Of a DNA stretch of 64,000 bases, positions 1 through 7,816 are shown piece by piece; position 1 is the stretch's first letter, and each line of letters opens with the position of its first letter. Origin of the DNA: JACVRX01 sp963831385. Lineage in GTDB: Bacteria; Actinomycetota; Actinomycetes; Jiangellales; Jiangellaceae. The DNA lies in NCBI GenBank assembly GCA_963831385.1, contig CAWHPW010000006.1:62001-126000 (forward strand), written 5' to 3'. Both the position numbers and the translations under genes were made by a program. Under the pieces are notes generated by a model. That model ran no database searches and was not told where the DNA came from. It saw only the letters and a list, made by a program, of their open reading frames with translations.

Positions 1-1
1 C

Positions 2-1543
2 CCGCACGCAGCAGACAGCGCCGAGACCTTCAGCACGTCATACCCGGCGCAATACATCTGCGAGGGACTCGACCAGACGCGGGGCTGGTTCTACACCCTG
101 ATGGCGGTCGGCACGCTGGTGTTCGACCGTTCGTCGTACGAGAACGTGCTCTGCCTCGGGCTGATCCTGGCCGACGACGGCCGGCGGATGAGCAAGCACC
201 TGGGCAACATCCTCGAGCCGCTGCCGCTGATGGACCAGCACGGCGCCGACGGCGTCCGATGGTTCATGCTGGCGAGCGGATCGCCGTGGCTGCCGCGCCG
301 GGTGGGCCACGCGTCGATCCAAGAAGGTGTGCGCAAGGTCCTGTTGACTTACTGGAACACGGTGGCGTTCCTGTCCCTCTACGGCAGGGCCAACAGGTGG
401 TCACCAGCGGACGGGGCACCCGCACCCGCCGGGCGCTCGGTGCTCGACCGGTGGATCCTTTCAGAGCTCAACCGGCTGGTCAGAGATGTCGACGTGGCGT
501 TGGACGGGTTCGACACACAGCGGGCGGGCGCCCGACTGACGGCATTCGTCGAGGACCTGTCCAACTGGTACGTGCGGCGGTCACGGCGCCGGTTCTGGGA
601 CGGTGACCCCGCCGCCCTTGCCACGTTGCACGACTGTGTCGAGGTACTCACCCGCCTACTCGCCCCGATGGTGCCGTTCGTTACGGAGCGGGTCTGGCAG
701 GACGTCGTCCGGCCGGTAGTGCCCGATGCCGCCGAGTCGGTACACATGGCGACCTGGCCCGAACCCGACGAGGCCGCCATCGACGAGACCCTGAGCGCGG
801 ATGTCGCACTCGTCCGCAGGCTGGTCGAACTCGGCCGGGCCGCCCGCGCAGAGTCCGGCGTGCGCACCCGTCAGCCGCTCGCCCGCGCCCTCGTCGCCGC
901 CCGCGGCTGGGGATCACTGCCCGCGGACCTTCGGGCCGAAATCGCCGATGAGCTCAACGTCGCCGAGGTGGCTTCTCTGGGTGAGTCCGAAGGTGAGCTC
1001 GTCGACCTGAGCGCCAAAGCGAACTTCCGCTCTCTCGGCCAGCGTTTCGGCAAGGACACCCCGCGAGTGGCCGCAGTGATCGCGGCCACAGATGCCAGTG
1101 AGCTCGCTGCCGCCATTCGCGGCGGTGGCCGGGCCACACTGCCCGTGGCCGATCTCGGTGACGTCGAGGTCGGCGCCGACGACGTCGTGCTCACTGAAAC
1201 GCCCCGCGAAGGCTGGGCGGTCGTTCGAGAAGGTGAGACGGTGGCGCTCGATCTCACCTTGACCGATGCCCTGCGCCGAGCCGGGTTGGCCCGAGAGGTC
1301 GTCCGGCTGGTTCAGGAGGCCCGGAAGGCCCGCGGCTACGACGTCACCGACCGAGTGGAAATTGCCTGGCAAGCAGACGGCGAGCTGGCTGCGGCGTTAG
1401 CCGAGTACGCCGACGCCGTGGCCACCGAGGTGTTGGCGACGACCGTTCACGACAGCCTCGCGGCCCTCGCCGACGAACCCGAACACAGCGACGCACAGCT
1501 CGGCCTGACCTTCCGCCTCCGCCGTGCTGACGGCGGCGGGTGA
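2..1543 (+). CDS. ileS: Isoleucyl-tRNA synthetase, C-terminal part (5' end outside window)
   Basis: The open frame enters from the left edge and ends at TGA 1541-1543, giving about 513 residues of a class Ia synthetase that charges tRNA-Ile with isoleucine in the cytoplasm. Visible are the conserved segment GLDQTRGWFYTL, the catalytic KMSKH-type loop as RMSKH (codons near 187-201) and then the helical anticodon-binding domain (SNWYVRRSRRRFW). The full protein in related actinobacteria is a little over 1000 residues, so roughly the first half is missing. The sequence style matches the eukaryote-like IleRS of mycobacteria, which as a group tolerate mupirocin; that is family knowledge, not shown here. 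It converges on divIVA with 5 bp between the stops. Confidence 0.95.
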   Translation, partial: PHAADSAETFSTSYPAQYICEGLDQTRGWFYTLMAVGTLVFDRSSYENVLCLGLILADDGRRMSKHLGNILEPLPLMDQHGADGVRWFMLASGSPWLPRRVGHASIQEGVRKVLLTYWNTVAFLSLYGRANRWSPADGAPAPAGRSVLDRWILSELNRLVRDVDVALDGFDTQRAGARLTAFVEDLSNWYVRRSRRRFWDGDPAALATLHDCVEVLTRLLAPMVPFVTERVWQDVVRPVVPDAAESVHMATWPEPDEAAIDETLSADVALVRRLVELGRAARAESGVRTRQPLARALVAARGWGSLPADLRAEIADELNVAEVASLGESEGELVDLSAKANFRSLGQRFGKDTPRVAAVIAATDASELAAAIRGGGRATLPVADLGDVEVGADDVVLTETPREGWAVVREGETVALDLTLTDALRRAGLAREVVRLVQEARKARGYDVTDRVEIAWQADGELAAALAEYADAVATEVLATTVHDSLAALADEPEHSDAQLGLTFRLRRADGGG

Positions 1544-1548
1544 GGCAA

Positions 1549-2388
1549 TCAGCGCTGGTCGTCGTCGAGCAGGCTGGCGACGGATCGCAACGACCCACCG
1601 GTCGCCGCCGCCCCACTGGTCGCCATCGCCTCGGCGGGCGGCGGGGCCTCGTCGACGAGCGGTGCCGGTGCGCTGCCAGCGCCATCGGGAGTGCCCGAGG
1701 AGGTCTCGAGCTTGCGCAGCTCGCTTTCCAGATACGCCTTTAGCCGGCTGCGGTACTCCCGCTCGAAGGCCTTGAGGTTCTCGACCTGGCCCTCGAGGTG
1801 CTCCCGCTCGGCCTCGAGACGGCCCACGACCTGTTCGTGTCGCTGTTGAGCTTCCCGGTCCAACGTCTCGGCCCGGGAGCGCGCATCCTGCTCGATCTTG
1901 GTGACCTTCTCCGAGCTCTCGGCGTCAACTTCCGTAGCGCGCTGGCGAGCCTCTGCCAGCAGCTTGTCCGCCTCGACCTTGGCATCGGCGACCAACTCGT
2001 CGGCGGTCTTCTGGGCCAGGGCAAGGACCTTCGCCGCCGCCTCGACGGGTGCCGGACCTGACGGCGCTGCGGCCGGCGCCGATGCGGGTGCAGCCGCCGG
2101 TGTGGGTGCAGCCGCCGGAGCGCGTGCAGCCGCCGGCGCAGGTGGCGGGGGCGTAGGCGCCTCCACCGGACGCTGCGGCGGCGCCGGCGTCACCGCGGTG
2201 GAGACCAAGCCTCCACCACGCGTCACCGCGGCCAGCTTCTGGCGAAGCTCGTCGTTCTCGCGGTGCATCCTGGTCAGTTCGGCCTCGACCTCGTCCAGGA
2301 ACTCATCGACCTCCTGCATGTCGTAACCCTCACGCAGGCGGACAGTCGTGAACTCCTTGTTCTGGACGTCCTCGGGACTCAGCGGCAT
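1549..2388 (-). CDS. divIVA: DivIVA/Wag31 polar growth scaffold protein
   Basis: 279 residues. Residues 1-55 are the DivIVA lipid-binding domain (MPLSPEDVQNKEF, REGYDMQEVDEFLDEVE), the part that senses curved membrane. A Pro/Ala-rich linker follows (about residues 75-120), then a long charged coiled coil of the type that oligomerises at cell poles and recruits the elongation machinery. The linker is built from a tandem 18-bp repeat with a 13-bp core at 2088-2100, 2106-2118 and 2124-2136, giving repeated PAAAP peptides. GAGGTGA lies just before the ATG at 2388. It is the last gene of the minus-strand division cluster and follows yggT. Confidence 0.93.
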   Translation of the reverse strand: MPLSPEDVQNKEFTTVRLREGYDMQEVDEFLDEVEAELTRMHRENDELRQKLAAVTRGGGLVSTAVTPAPPQRPVEAPTPPPPAPAAARAPAAAPTPAAAPASAPAAAPSGPAPVEAAAKVLALAQKTADELVADAKVEADKLLAEARQRATEVDAESSEKVTKIEQDARSRAETLDREAQQRHEQVVGRLEAEREHLEGQVENLKAFEREYRSRLKAYLESELRKLETSSGTPDGAGSAPAPLVDEAPPPAEAMATSGAAATGGSLRSVASLLDDDQR

Positions 2389-2434
2389 AGCTTCACCTCA
2401 GGGTTGAGCGCGGACAAGTGGTCACCGTACCCCG

Positions 2435-2725
2435 TCACCGGAACGACCCCACAACCGAGAGCGCAATCTGGACAAGGATAATGAGGATGATGAAGGCGAG
2501 GTCGAGCGCGATCGACCCCAGTCGGAGTGGTGGTACGAACCGCCGGATCGTGTTCAGCGGCGGGTCAGTCACCGTGTAGACGGCCTCGAGGACGACCAGA
2601 AGAGCACCTTTCGGCTGCCAGTCCCGGGCGAACACCTGGATCCAGTCGGCGACCAGACGCGCGAGCATGGCGATGAAGAACAGCCACAATGCCACGTAGA
2701 GCACCTGGGCGACGACCGAAACCAC
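2435..2725 (-). CDS. YggT family small membrane protein
   Basis: 96 residues starting at GTG 2725. Two hydrophobic segments (about residues 5-25 and 70-92) enclose a short loop with the family motif DPPLNTIRRFVPPLRLG. YggT proteins regularly sit between sepF and divIVA in actinobacterial and firmicute division clusters; their molecular role is not well defined, though membrane organisation near the division or osmotic-shock machinery has been proposed. Here the link to sepF is broken by a plus-strand regulator gene, so this gene may need its own promoter. Confidence 0.85.
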   Translation of the reverse strand: MVSVVAQVLYVALWLFFIAMLARLVADWIQVFARDWQPKGALLVVLEAVYTVTDPPLNTIRRFVPPLRLGSIALDLAFIILIILVQIALSVVGSFR

Positions 2726-2783
2726 GGGAGACGAACCTACCCGACCGTTACCACGGCCCCAGTGGGCACCCGATCCGCCGCCC

Positions 2784-2814
2784 TAGACTGACATCGACCT
2801 GCCAGCAGGTCGAT
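2784..2814 (+). promoter_or_regulatory. Promoter/operator region of zur with perfect inverted repeat
   Basis: A -10-like TAGACT (2784-2789) is followed by a perfect inverted repeat, arms ATCGACCTGC (2793-2802) and GCAGGTCGAT (2805-2814) around a 2-nt centre. It ends 14 nt before the zur ATG. Position and symmetry suit an autoregulatory operator, but it is GC-rich and does not resemble the usual AT-rich Zur box, so an RNA hairpin over the ribosome site is the alternative. Confidence 0.5.
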
Positions 2815-2828
2815 TCAGCGAGGGGTCG

Positions 2829-3236
2829 ATGGTTCAGCAGCCGGTCAGGGAGCAACGCAAGACGCGCCAGCGTGCCGCCGTCGATCAGGTCCTGGACGAG
2901 GTCGACGACTTCATCAGCGCCCAAGAGCTCTTCCAGGTGCTTCGCGGCCGCGGATCGCAGGTCGGTCTCGCGACCGTCTACCGCACCCTGCAGGCGCTAG
3001 CCGACGACGGTCGGGTCGACGTGCTGCGCTCGGACGCGGGCGAAGCCGTCTATCGCCGGTGCGCCGAGCCCGACCACCACCACCATCTGGTATGCCGCTC
3101 CTGCGGAGCTGCGGTGGAGATTTCCCGGCCAGCCGTCGAGGCGTGGGCAGAGGAGGTAGCGCGGGCGCATGGCTACACCGACGTGACCCACACGGTGGAG
3201 TTGTTCGGGCTCTGCCCGCGCTGCGCCGCTGACTAG
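2829..3236 (+). CDS. zur: Fur-family zinc uptake regulator (Zur type)
   Basis: 135 residues. An N-terminal winged helix (residues about 10-75, with SQVGLATVYRTLQAL as recognition helix) precedes a metal-binding dimerisation half with HHHHLVCRSCG and a final CPRC pair that form the structural zinc site. The segment VEAWAEEVARAHGYTDVTHTV and the ending VELFGLCPRC closely follow Streptomyces and mycobacterial Zur, which repress zinc importers and alternative ribosomal proteins when zinc is plentiful. The gene lies on the strand opposite to the surrounding division genes, between yggT and sepF; its TAG stop overlaps the sepF TAG in the palindrome CTAG. Fur or Nur paralogues are less likely alternatives. 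Confidence 0.85.
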   Translation: MVQQPVREQRKTRQRAAVDQVLDEVDDFISAQELFQVLRGRGSQVGLATVYRTLQALADDGRVDVLRSDAGEAVYRRCAEPDHHHHLVCRSCGAAVEISRPAVEAWAEEVARAHGYTDVTHTVELFGLCPRCAAD

Positions 3237-3754
3237 CTCTGGTTGAAGAAGCCGCCGCTGGCGATCCGCGCCTTGTCCTCGGCGGTGACGGTCACATCCG
3301 GCGGCGAGAGTAGGAACACCTTCGCGGTGACCCGCTCGATGTCCCCGCGTAGACCGAAGATCAGGCCCGCGGAGAAGTCGACCAGACGCTTGGCGTCGAC
3401 GTCGTCCATGTCCGACAGGTTCATGATCACCGGGGTGCCGTCGCGGAAATGCTCGCCCAAGGTGCGGGCTTCGTTGTAGGTGCGCGGATGCAGCGTGACG
3501 ATGCGAGCCGAATCCATGCGCGCGGATGCGGCCACCGTCACCGGCCGCCTATCCGCAAGGGTCGCAACGGTCGCCGAGTGCTCCCGCCCTCGACCGTCGA
3601 GGTCTGGCTCGGCTCGGCGAACGGCCTCCGCGGCATGGTCCATATGGTCGTCGCCAAGATCGTCGTATTGATCGTCCACGTACTCGTCGTCGTAGCGGTC
3701 CTGGTCCTCCACAAGGCCGAGGTAGACCGCCATCTTGCGCATCGCGCCGGCCAT
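3233..3754 (-). CDS. sepF: Cell division protein SepF
   Basis: 173 residues from ATG 3754, chosen because GGAGGACGG precedes it and because MAGAMRKMAVYLGL is the usual amphipathic membrane-binding N-terminus; an upstream in-frame ATG (3886) would overlap yggS. An acidic, Asp/Tyr-rich linker (residues about 15-50) leads to the globular SepF domain (VTLHPRTYNEARTLGEHFRD; LIFGLRGDIERV) that binds the C-terminal tail of FtsZ and tethers the Z-ring to membrane. In actinobacteria, which lack FtsA, SepF is the principal anchor. It follows yggS in the minus-strand cluster and its stop codon overlaps that of zur. Confidence 0.93.
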   Translation of the reverse strand: MAGAMRKMAVYLGLVEDQDRYDDEYVDDQYDDLGDDHMDHAAEAVRRAEPDLDGRGREHSATVATLADRRPVTVAASARMDSARIVTLHPRTYNEARTLGEHFRDGTPVIMNLSDMDDVDAKRLVDFSAGLIFGLRGDIERVTAKVFLLSPPDVTVTAEDKARIASGGFFNQS

Positions 3755-3827
3755 GCTCCGTCCTCCGCACTGGTGGTGGAACGATTCGGTCGGAGCCGAC
3801 GGTTGTCGATCTCCTCGAGCATCGACC

Positions 3828-4532
3828 CTAGCCCGCGGTTGCCCGCCGACCGAGGATTGCGCTGCCGACACGCAGGTGTGTCGCACCTGCGGCGATGGCG
3901 GCCTCCAGGTCCTCGCTCATACCGGCCGAGATCCAGTCCGCGCCCGGATGTCGCGCTCGGATCGCAGAAGCAACCCGGGCCAGGCGGTCGAACCTTGGGC
4001 CAGGCTCCGCACCCATCGGTGCTATGGCCATCACACCCAGCAACCGCAGACCGGACCTGCCGGCGATCTGATCTGCGAGGTCGGTGACGTCATCGACAGA
4101 TGCACCGCCTCGTCCGGGTCGAGGCTGCCGCTCGTCATCGAGCGAGACCTGGACGAGGCAGCCCACCTCTCGACCACTCGTCGTTGCGGACGCCGACAAG
4201 GCGTCGACCAATCGGGGCCGGTCGACGGAGTGGACGACCGAGGCGTATCGCGCGACCGAGCGGGCCTTGTTCGACTGCAGTTGCCCCACGAAATGCCATG
4301 TCAGGCCCAGGTCGGCGCACTCGGCGGCCTTCGGCGCGGCTTCCTGATCCCGGTTCTCGCCGATGTCCCGCACGCCCAACTCGGCCAGTAGGCGAATGTC
4401 GCCAACCGGAAACGTCTTGGTGACCACGACCACCGTGACGCCGGTGCGGCTACGTCCGGCCGCCGCGCAGGCACGCTCGACCCGCTCATCGACGGCCGCC
4501 AGGCCGGCGGCGATCTCGGCTCTGCGGCTCAC
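3828..4532 (-). CDS. YggS/PROSC family pyridoxal phosphate homeostasis protein
   Basis: 234 residues from GTG 4532. This start forms a GTGA overlap with the pgeF stop; an ATG at 4559 would add nine residues. The fold is a single alanine-racemase-like TIM barrel: VVVTKT carries the PLP-binding lysine (about K39), followed by IGENRDQEA and the signature WHFVGQLQSNK, then MGMSEDLEAAI-like ISAGMSEDLEAAIAAG and VGSAILGRR for phosphate binding. These proteins buffer free PLP and protect against its toxicity; they have no known enzymatic turnover. The position between pgeF and sepF is typical of Gram-positive division clusters. Confidence 0.9.
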   Translation of the reverse strand: MSRRAEIAAGLAAVDERVERACAAAGRSRTGVTVVVVTKTFPVGDIRLLAELGVRDIGENRDQEAAPKAAECADLGLTWHFVGQLQSNKARSVARYASVVHSVDRPRLVDALSASATTSGREVGCLVQVSLDDERQPRPGRGGASVDDVTDLADQIAGRSGLRLLGVMAIAPMGAEPGPRFDRLARVASAIRARHPGADWISAGMSEDLEAAIAAGATHLRVGSAILGRRATAG

Positions 4533-5263
4533 CGCCCCGGCCCAGCCGTGGGTAGCCACACCACACCCGCGAAACGCCCAGTGGTGTGGTCACGCCGATA
4601 GGAGTACAGCGACCGGTCCTCGACCGTGCATCCACCGAGTCGGTCCACATCCACTCCGAGTCGACGCAGTTGCTCGGTGACGCCGGCCGCGACGTCAAGA
4701 GCAGGCGACCCCGTCGCCGATGTCGACCACGCCGCGGGTTCGGCTGACGAGACCTTTGCCCGCATCTGCTCAGGGACCTCATAGCAGCGTCCGCACACCG
4801 ACGGACCGACTCGAGCGAGAATCGTCCGCGCCCCGAGATCGCGCATGGCGTCGACCACGGCCGGTGCGATACCGGCATGCAGGCCGCGGCGTCCCGCGTG
4901 TGCGACCCCCACGACACCGGCACGCGGGTCGGCGAGCAATACCGGCACGCAATCCGCGACCAGCACGGCGAGCGCGACGTCGGCAGTGCGGGTCACCAGT
5001 CCGTCAGCCTCGGGCGGCCGCGCCGGATCCGGGTGCTCGATCACGGCCACCTCGCTGCCGTGCACCTGGTTCATGAAGACGACCCGATCGGCGGGCAGCC
5101 CGATCCGCCGGGCGAGGTGTCTGCGGTTCTCCTCGACGGCATCGGTGTCGTCGCCGACGTGGCGGGCCAGATTGAACTCCGCATATGGCTCGGCGCTCAC
5201 TCCGCCGAGCCGATCGGTCAGCGCGAACCGCGCACCGGCGAGATCCTCCTCGTACCGCAGCAC
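4529..5263 (-). CDS. pgeF: YfiH/PgeF laccase-domain protein (peptidoglycan editing factor)
   Basis: 244 residues, about normal for the family. Copper/zinc-binding signatures of the DUF152 fold are visible: MNQVHGSEVAV, ADCVPVLLADP, VAHAGRRGLHAGI and VGPSVCGRCYEV. Family members were named polyphenol oxidases but act as purine nucleoside phosphorylase/deaminases, and in E. coli the homologue removes L-Ser mis-incorporated in place of L-Ala in UDP-MurNAc peptides. That role suits this location, directly after ftsZ and before yggS. The ftsZ stop is only 20 bp upstream of its start. Confidence 0.88.
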   Translation of the reverse strand: MLRYEEDLAGARFALTDRLGGVSAEPYAEFNLARHVGDDTDAVEENRRHLARRIGLPADRVVFMNQVHGSEVAVIEHPDPARPPEADGLVTRTADVALAVLVADCVPVLLADPRAGVVGVAHAGRRGLHAGIAPAVVDAMRDLGARTILARVGPSVCGRCYEVPEQMRAKVSSAEPAAWSTSATGSPALDVAAGVTEQLRRLGVDVDRLGGCTVEDRSLYSYRRDHTTGRFAGVVWLPTAGPGR

Positions 5264-5283
5264 AGGTCGAGGATGCCGCAGCC

Positions 5284-6462
5284 CTACTTCAGAAAGTCGG
5301 GGACGTCCAGGTCGTCGTCGGAGGCGGGAACGATCCGGCGCGGCTCGCGAACGGCGGCCGTGGCGTAAACGGGCTCCTCGCTGCCGTCCCCGCCGTTGTT
5401 CTCCGCGCTGTCCGTCGATGGCTGGCCGGCGTCGTCTCCGTCGGCTGAGGCGGTGGCCTCATAGGAACCAAGCGCGATCGAGCGCCGAAGCGACCCGAGG
5501 TCGCGGCGCTTCGGAGTGCCGCCATCGAAGCCGGCCGCGATGACCGTCACGCGGACCTCGTCGCCGAGGGCGTCGTCGATCACCGCACCGAAGATGATGT
5601 TGGCCTCCTCGTGCGCCGCGCTGGCCACCAGGTTGGCTGCCTCGTTGATCTCGAACAGGCCGAGGTCGGATCCGCCGGCGATGGACAGCAGCACCCCGTG
5701 GGCGCCGTCGATGCTGGCCTCGAGCAGCGGACTGGAGATGGCCATTTCGGCGGCCGCGACGGCGCGGTCCTCGCCCCGGGCCGAGCCGATGCCCATCAAC
5801 GCGGAGCCGGCGTTGCTCATGACGGACTTCACGTCGGCGAAGTCGAGGTTGATCAGGCCGGGCGTGGTGATGAGGTCGGTGATGCCCTGCACACCGGAGA
5901 GCAGAACCTGGTCGGCGCTCTTGAACGCGTCGAGCACACTGACTTGACGATCGCTGATCGACAGCAGTCGGTCGTTGGGGATCACGATCAGCGTGTCGAC
6001 CTCTTCGCGCAGCCCCTCGATGCCGGCATCGGCCTGCGCAGCCCGCCGCTTGCCCTCGAACATGAACGGCCGGGTGACCACACCGATGGTCAGCGCGCCG
6101 AGTGAACGGGCTATCCGCGCGACGACCGGAGCGCCGCCGGTGCCGGTGCCGCCGCCCTCGCCCGCCGTGACGAAGACCATGTCGGCCCCTTTGAGGACCT
6201 CCTCGATCTCCTCGGCGTGGTCCTCGGCAGCCTTGCGTCCCACGTCCGGGTTAGCTCCCGCACCCAGGCCGCGGGTCAGATCGCGGCCGACGTCGAGCTT
6301 GACATCGGCATCGCTCATCAGCAGGGCCTGCGCGTCGGTGTTGATCGCGATGAACTCGACGCCCTTGAGGCCCACCTCGATCATCCGGTTGACGGCGTTG
6401 ACGCCGCCGCCGCCGATACCGACGACCTTGATCACCGCGAGGTAGTTCTGCGGAGCAGTCAC
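5284..6462 (-). CDS. ftsZ: Cell division GTPase FtsZ
   Basis: 392 residues from GTG 6462. The tubulin signature GGGTGTG (residues 103-109) and the T7 loop region NLDFADVKSVMS are intact, as is the N-terminal nucleotide site VVGIGGGGVNAVNRM. A roughly 70-residue acidic, poorly conserved linker ends in the conserved tail DDDLDVPDFLK, which docks SepF and other partners. FtsZ polymerises at mid-cell to form the Z-ring. In the usual cluster ftsQ lies directly upstream; here the two are about 1.5 kb apart because of the plus-strand DUF559 gene and its repeats, so ftsZ probably depends on promoters in 6463-6650. Confidence 0.98.
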   Translation of the reverse strand: MTAPQNYLAVIKVVGIGGGGVNAVNRMIEVGLKGVEFIAINTDAQALLMSDADVKLDVGRDLTRGLGAGANPDVGRKAAEDHAEEIEEVLKGADMVFVTAGEGGGTGTGGAPVVARIARSLGALTIGVVTRPFMFEGKRRAAQADAGIEGLREEVDTLIVIPNDRLLSISDRQVSVLDAFKSADQVLLSGVQGITDLITTPGLINLDFADVKSVMSNAGSALMGIGSARGEDRAVAAAEMAISSPLLEASIDGAHGVLLSIAGGSDLGLFEINEAANLVASAAHEEANIIFGAVIDDALGDEVRVTVIAAGFDGGTPKRRDLGSLRRSIALGSYEATASADGDDAGQPSTDSAENNGGDGSEEPVYATAAVREPRRIVPASDDDLDVPDFLK

Positions 6463-6640
6463 GTCGCGTCGCCTCTCGCTCGTCCGCCGATGGTCGGGCC
6501 AGTTTCAGAACCCTCACCCTCAAGTTGAGCTTGATAGTTATGTCAACCTGAGCGCTTGTCACGACGGTAGGCGCGGGTCCGAACGCCACGCCGCAGACAC
6601 GCCGTAGCGTTCAGTGATCGACATCCGTTGTTGACGGCGG
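6463..6640 (-). promoter_or_regulatory. ftsZ upstream region with candidate promoter
   Basis: On the minus strand a -35-like GTGACA (6562-6557) is 16 nt from a -10-like TAACTA (6540-6535), and a second TTGACA occurs at 6546-6541. A CTCAA/TTGAG inverted repeat lies at 6519-6529. The spacing supports at least one ftsZ promoter, as expected for a gene that other actinobacteria transcribe from several sites. No start site can be fixed from sequence alone. The rest of the 361-bp gap up to 6824 holds the repeat pair listed next and no gene. Confidence 0.4.
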
Positions 6641-6651
6641 CCCCTTGCCAG

Positions 6652-6720
6652 TCGTGAAGATCGCCGTGCGTTCAGCCCCCGCTCAGCTACCGCTTGTGGA
6701 CTGCACGACGATCTTCACGA
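6652..6720. repeat. Inverted pair of 18-bp repeats, left of the DUF559 gene (R1/R2)
   Basis: R1 at 6652-6669 reads TCGTGAAGATCGCCGTGC; R2 at 6703-6720 is the reverse complement of TCGTGAAGATCGTCGTGC, one mismatch apart. The two face each other with a 33-nt interior, start-to-start distance 51 bp. A transcript could fold into an 18-bp hairpin. The same arrangement recurs on the other side of the gene. Confidence 0.9.
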
Positions 6721-6824
6721 TCCCGGCGCCATCGCTATCCACAGCATGCAGTGCGGCACGAGTCTGTCCACAGCCGGCCGCGGAGTGGCTGTCAATCACG
6801 CCATCTCGGCCCACTCTTGCCGGC

Positions 6825-7775
6825 ATGAGGACGAGTATTCCCTCCGACGGCGAACCGGAGGCGGCGCCCAACGCTGCTCTGGCCGTGATCGCAGCCGGTC
6901 AGCTGGGTGTGTTCACCCGCGCACAGGCGCAAGCCGCTGGCCTGAGCCGGCGGCAGATCACCGCACACCTCGGTTCTGGTCTGTGGACTCCCATGTATCC
7001 GGGTGTCCTCATCGCGGCAACGACTCCCCGATCGACCGGGGCGCGAGCGGTTGCTGGCCTGCTCTATGCAGGCGATCGCGCCTGGTTCAGTCACACGACT
7101 GCTGCGCGGCTGCGAGGCATCGAGCCGCGCACCACCGATGTGCGGACCTGGATAACCGTTCCGTTCGAGGTGATGAGAGCCCAACGGCCAGGGATCAAGA
7201 TCACCAGATCGCGGCGAATCGCCGGATTCACCTCGGTAGCCCATGGGTTTCGCACGCTCAACGACGCACGCACAATTGTCGATCTTGCTCGCGTGGTCGA
7301 CGAGGCTGCGATGCGGCGAATTCTCCACGACGTGGTGAGCCGGGAGATCGTGACGGTGGACGCGGTACTCGCCGCCGCCGAGGACTTCGGCGGCCGGGCC
7401 GGGATTGCCATGCTCCGCCAGGTCGCCGACGACTTCGATCCCGAGTTCGAGTCCGGCCTCGAGGAAGAGGCGGCGGCTGCGTTCCGGCAGGCTGGCATCA
7501 ACCTGGAGCCGCAGGTGGAGGTATGGGACGGTCCAGTGTTGATTGCCCGACTCGATTTGGCGATCGAGAAGATCAAACTCGGTGTCGAGATCGATGGCGC
7601 GGCTTTCCATGCAACACCAGAAGCGCGCCGCTACGACCGGTTGCGCGACCGCGCCTTGCGTCGGCGAGGCTGGCAGATCGAGCGTTTCACCACCGAAGAC
7701 GTCCGCCGGACACCGGCCGCCATGGTCGGGCATATTCGGGCCGTACTGGAATCGGCAAGGATCACCGCCGCATAA
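6825..7775 (+). CDS. AbiEi-like N-terminus plus DUF559-type predicted endonuclease
   Basis: 316 residues from ATG 6825; no strong ribosome site is visible. The N-terminal part (residues about 18-65: GQLGVFTRAQAQAAGLSRRQ) resembles the winged-helix antitoxin domain of AbiEi proteins. The C-terminus (about 205-310) has the order E213-E215, D244 (ARLDLA), E255 (GVEIDG), then RRGWQIERF, which fits the PD-(D/E)XK/Vsr-like fold of DUF559. Nuclease activity is inferred from fold only. No partner toxin gene is adjacent. It is encoded against the division cluster, splits ftsQ from ftsZ and is flanked by five 18-bp repeats. Related two-domain genes are common and patchily distributed in actinobacteria. 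Confidence 0.75.
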   Translation: MRTSIPSDGEPEAAPNAALAVIAAGQLGVFTRAQAQAAGLSRRQITAHLGSGLWTPMYPGVLIAATTPRSTGARAVAGLLYAGDRAWFSHTTAARLRGIEPRTTDVRTWITVPFEVMRAQRPGIKITRSRRIAGFTSVAHGFRTLNDARTIVDLARVVDEAAMRRILHDVVSREIVTVDAVLAAAEDFGGRAGIAMLRQVADDFDPEFESGLEEEAAAAFRQAGINLEPQVEVWDGPVLIARLDLAIEKIKLGVEIDGAAFHATPEARRYDRLRDRALRRRGWQIERFTTEDVRRTPAAMVGHIRAVLESARITAA

Positions 7776-7816
7776 GCTCGGCCAGGGCAAGCCAGTGGCG
7801 TACCCGTCAAAAGCAG

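Noticed and set aside
5516..6528. Long plus-strand open frames opposite ftsZ and elsewhere
   Set aside because: They mirror codon structure of real minus-strand genes in high-GC DNA, lack conserved motifs, and have no ribosome sites.
6825..7775. AbiEi/AbiEii toxin-antitoxin pair
   Set aside because: The N-terminus looks AbiEi-like, but no AbiEii nucleotidyltransferase gene is adjacent and the C-terminus is DUF559-like.
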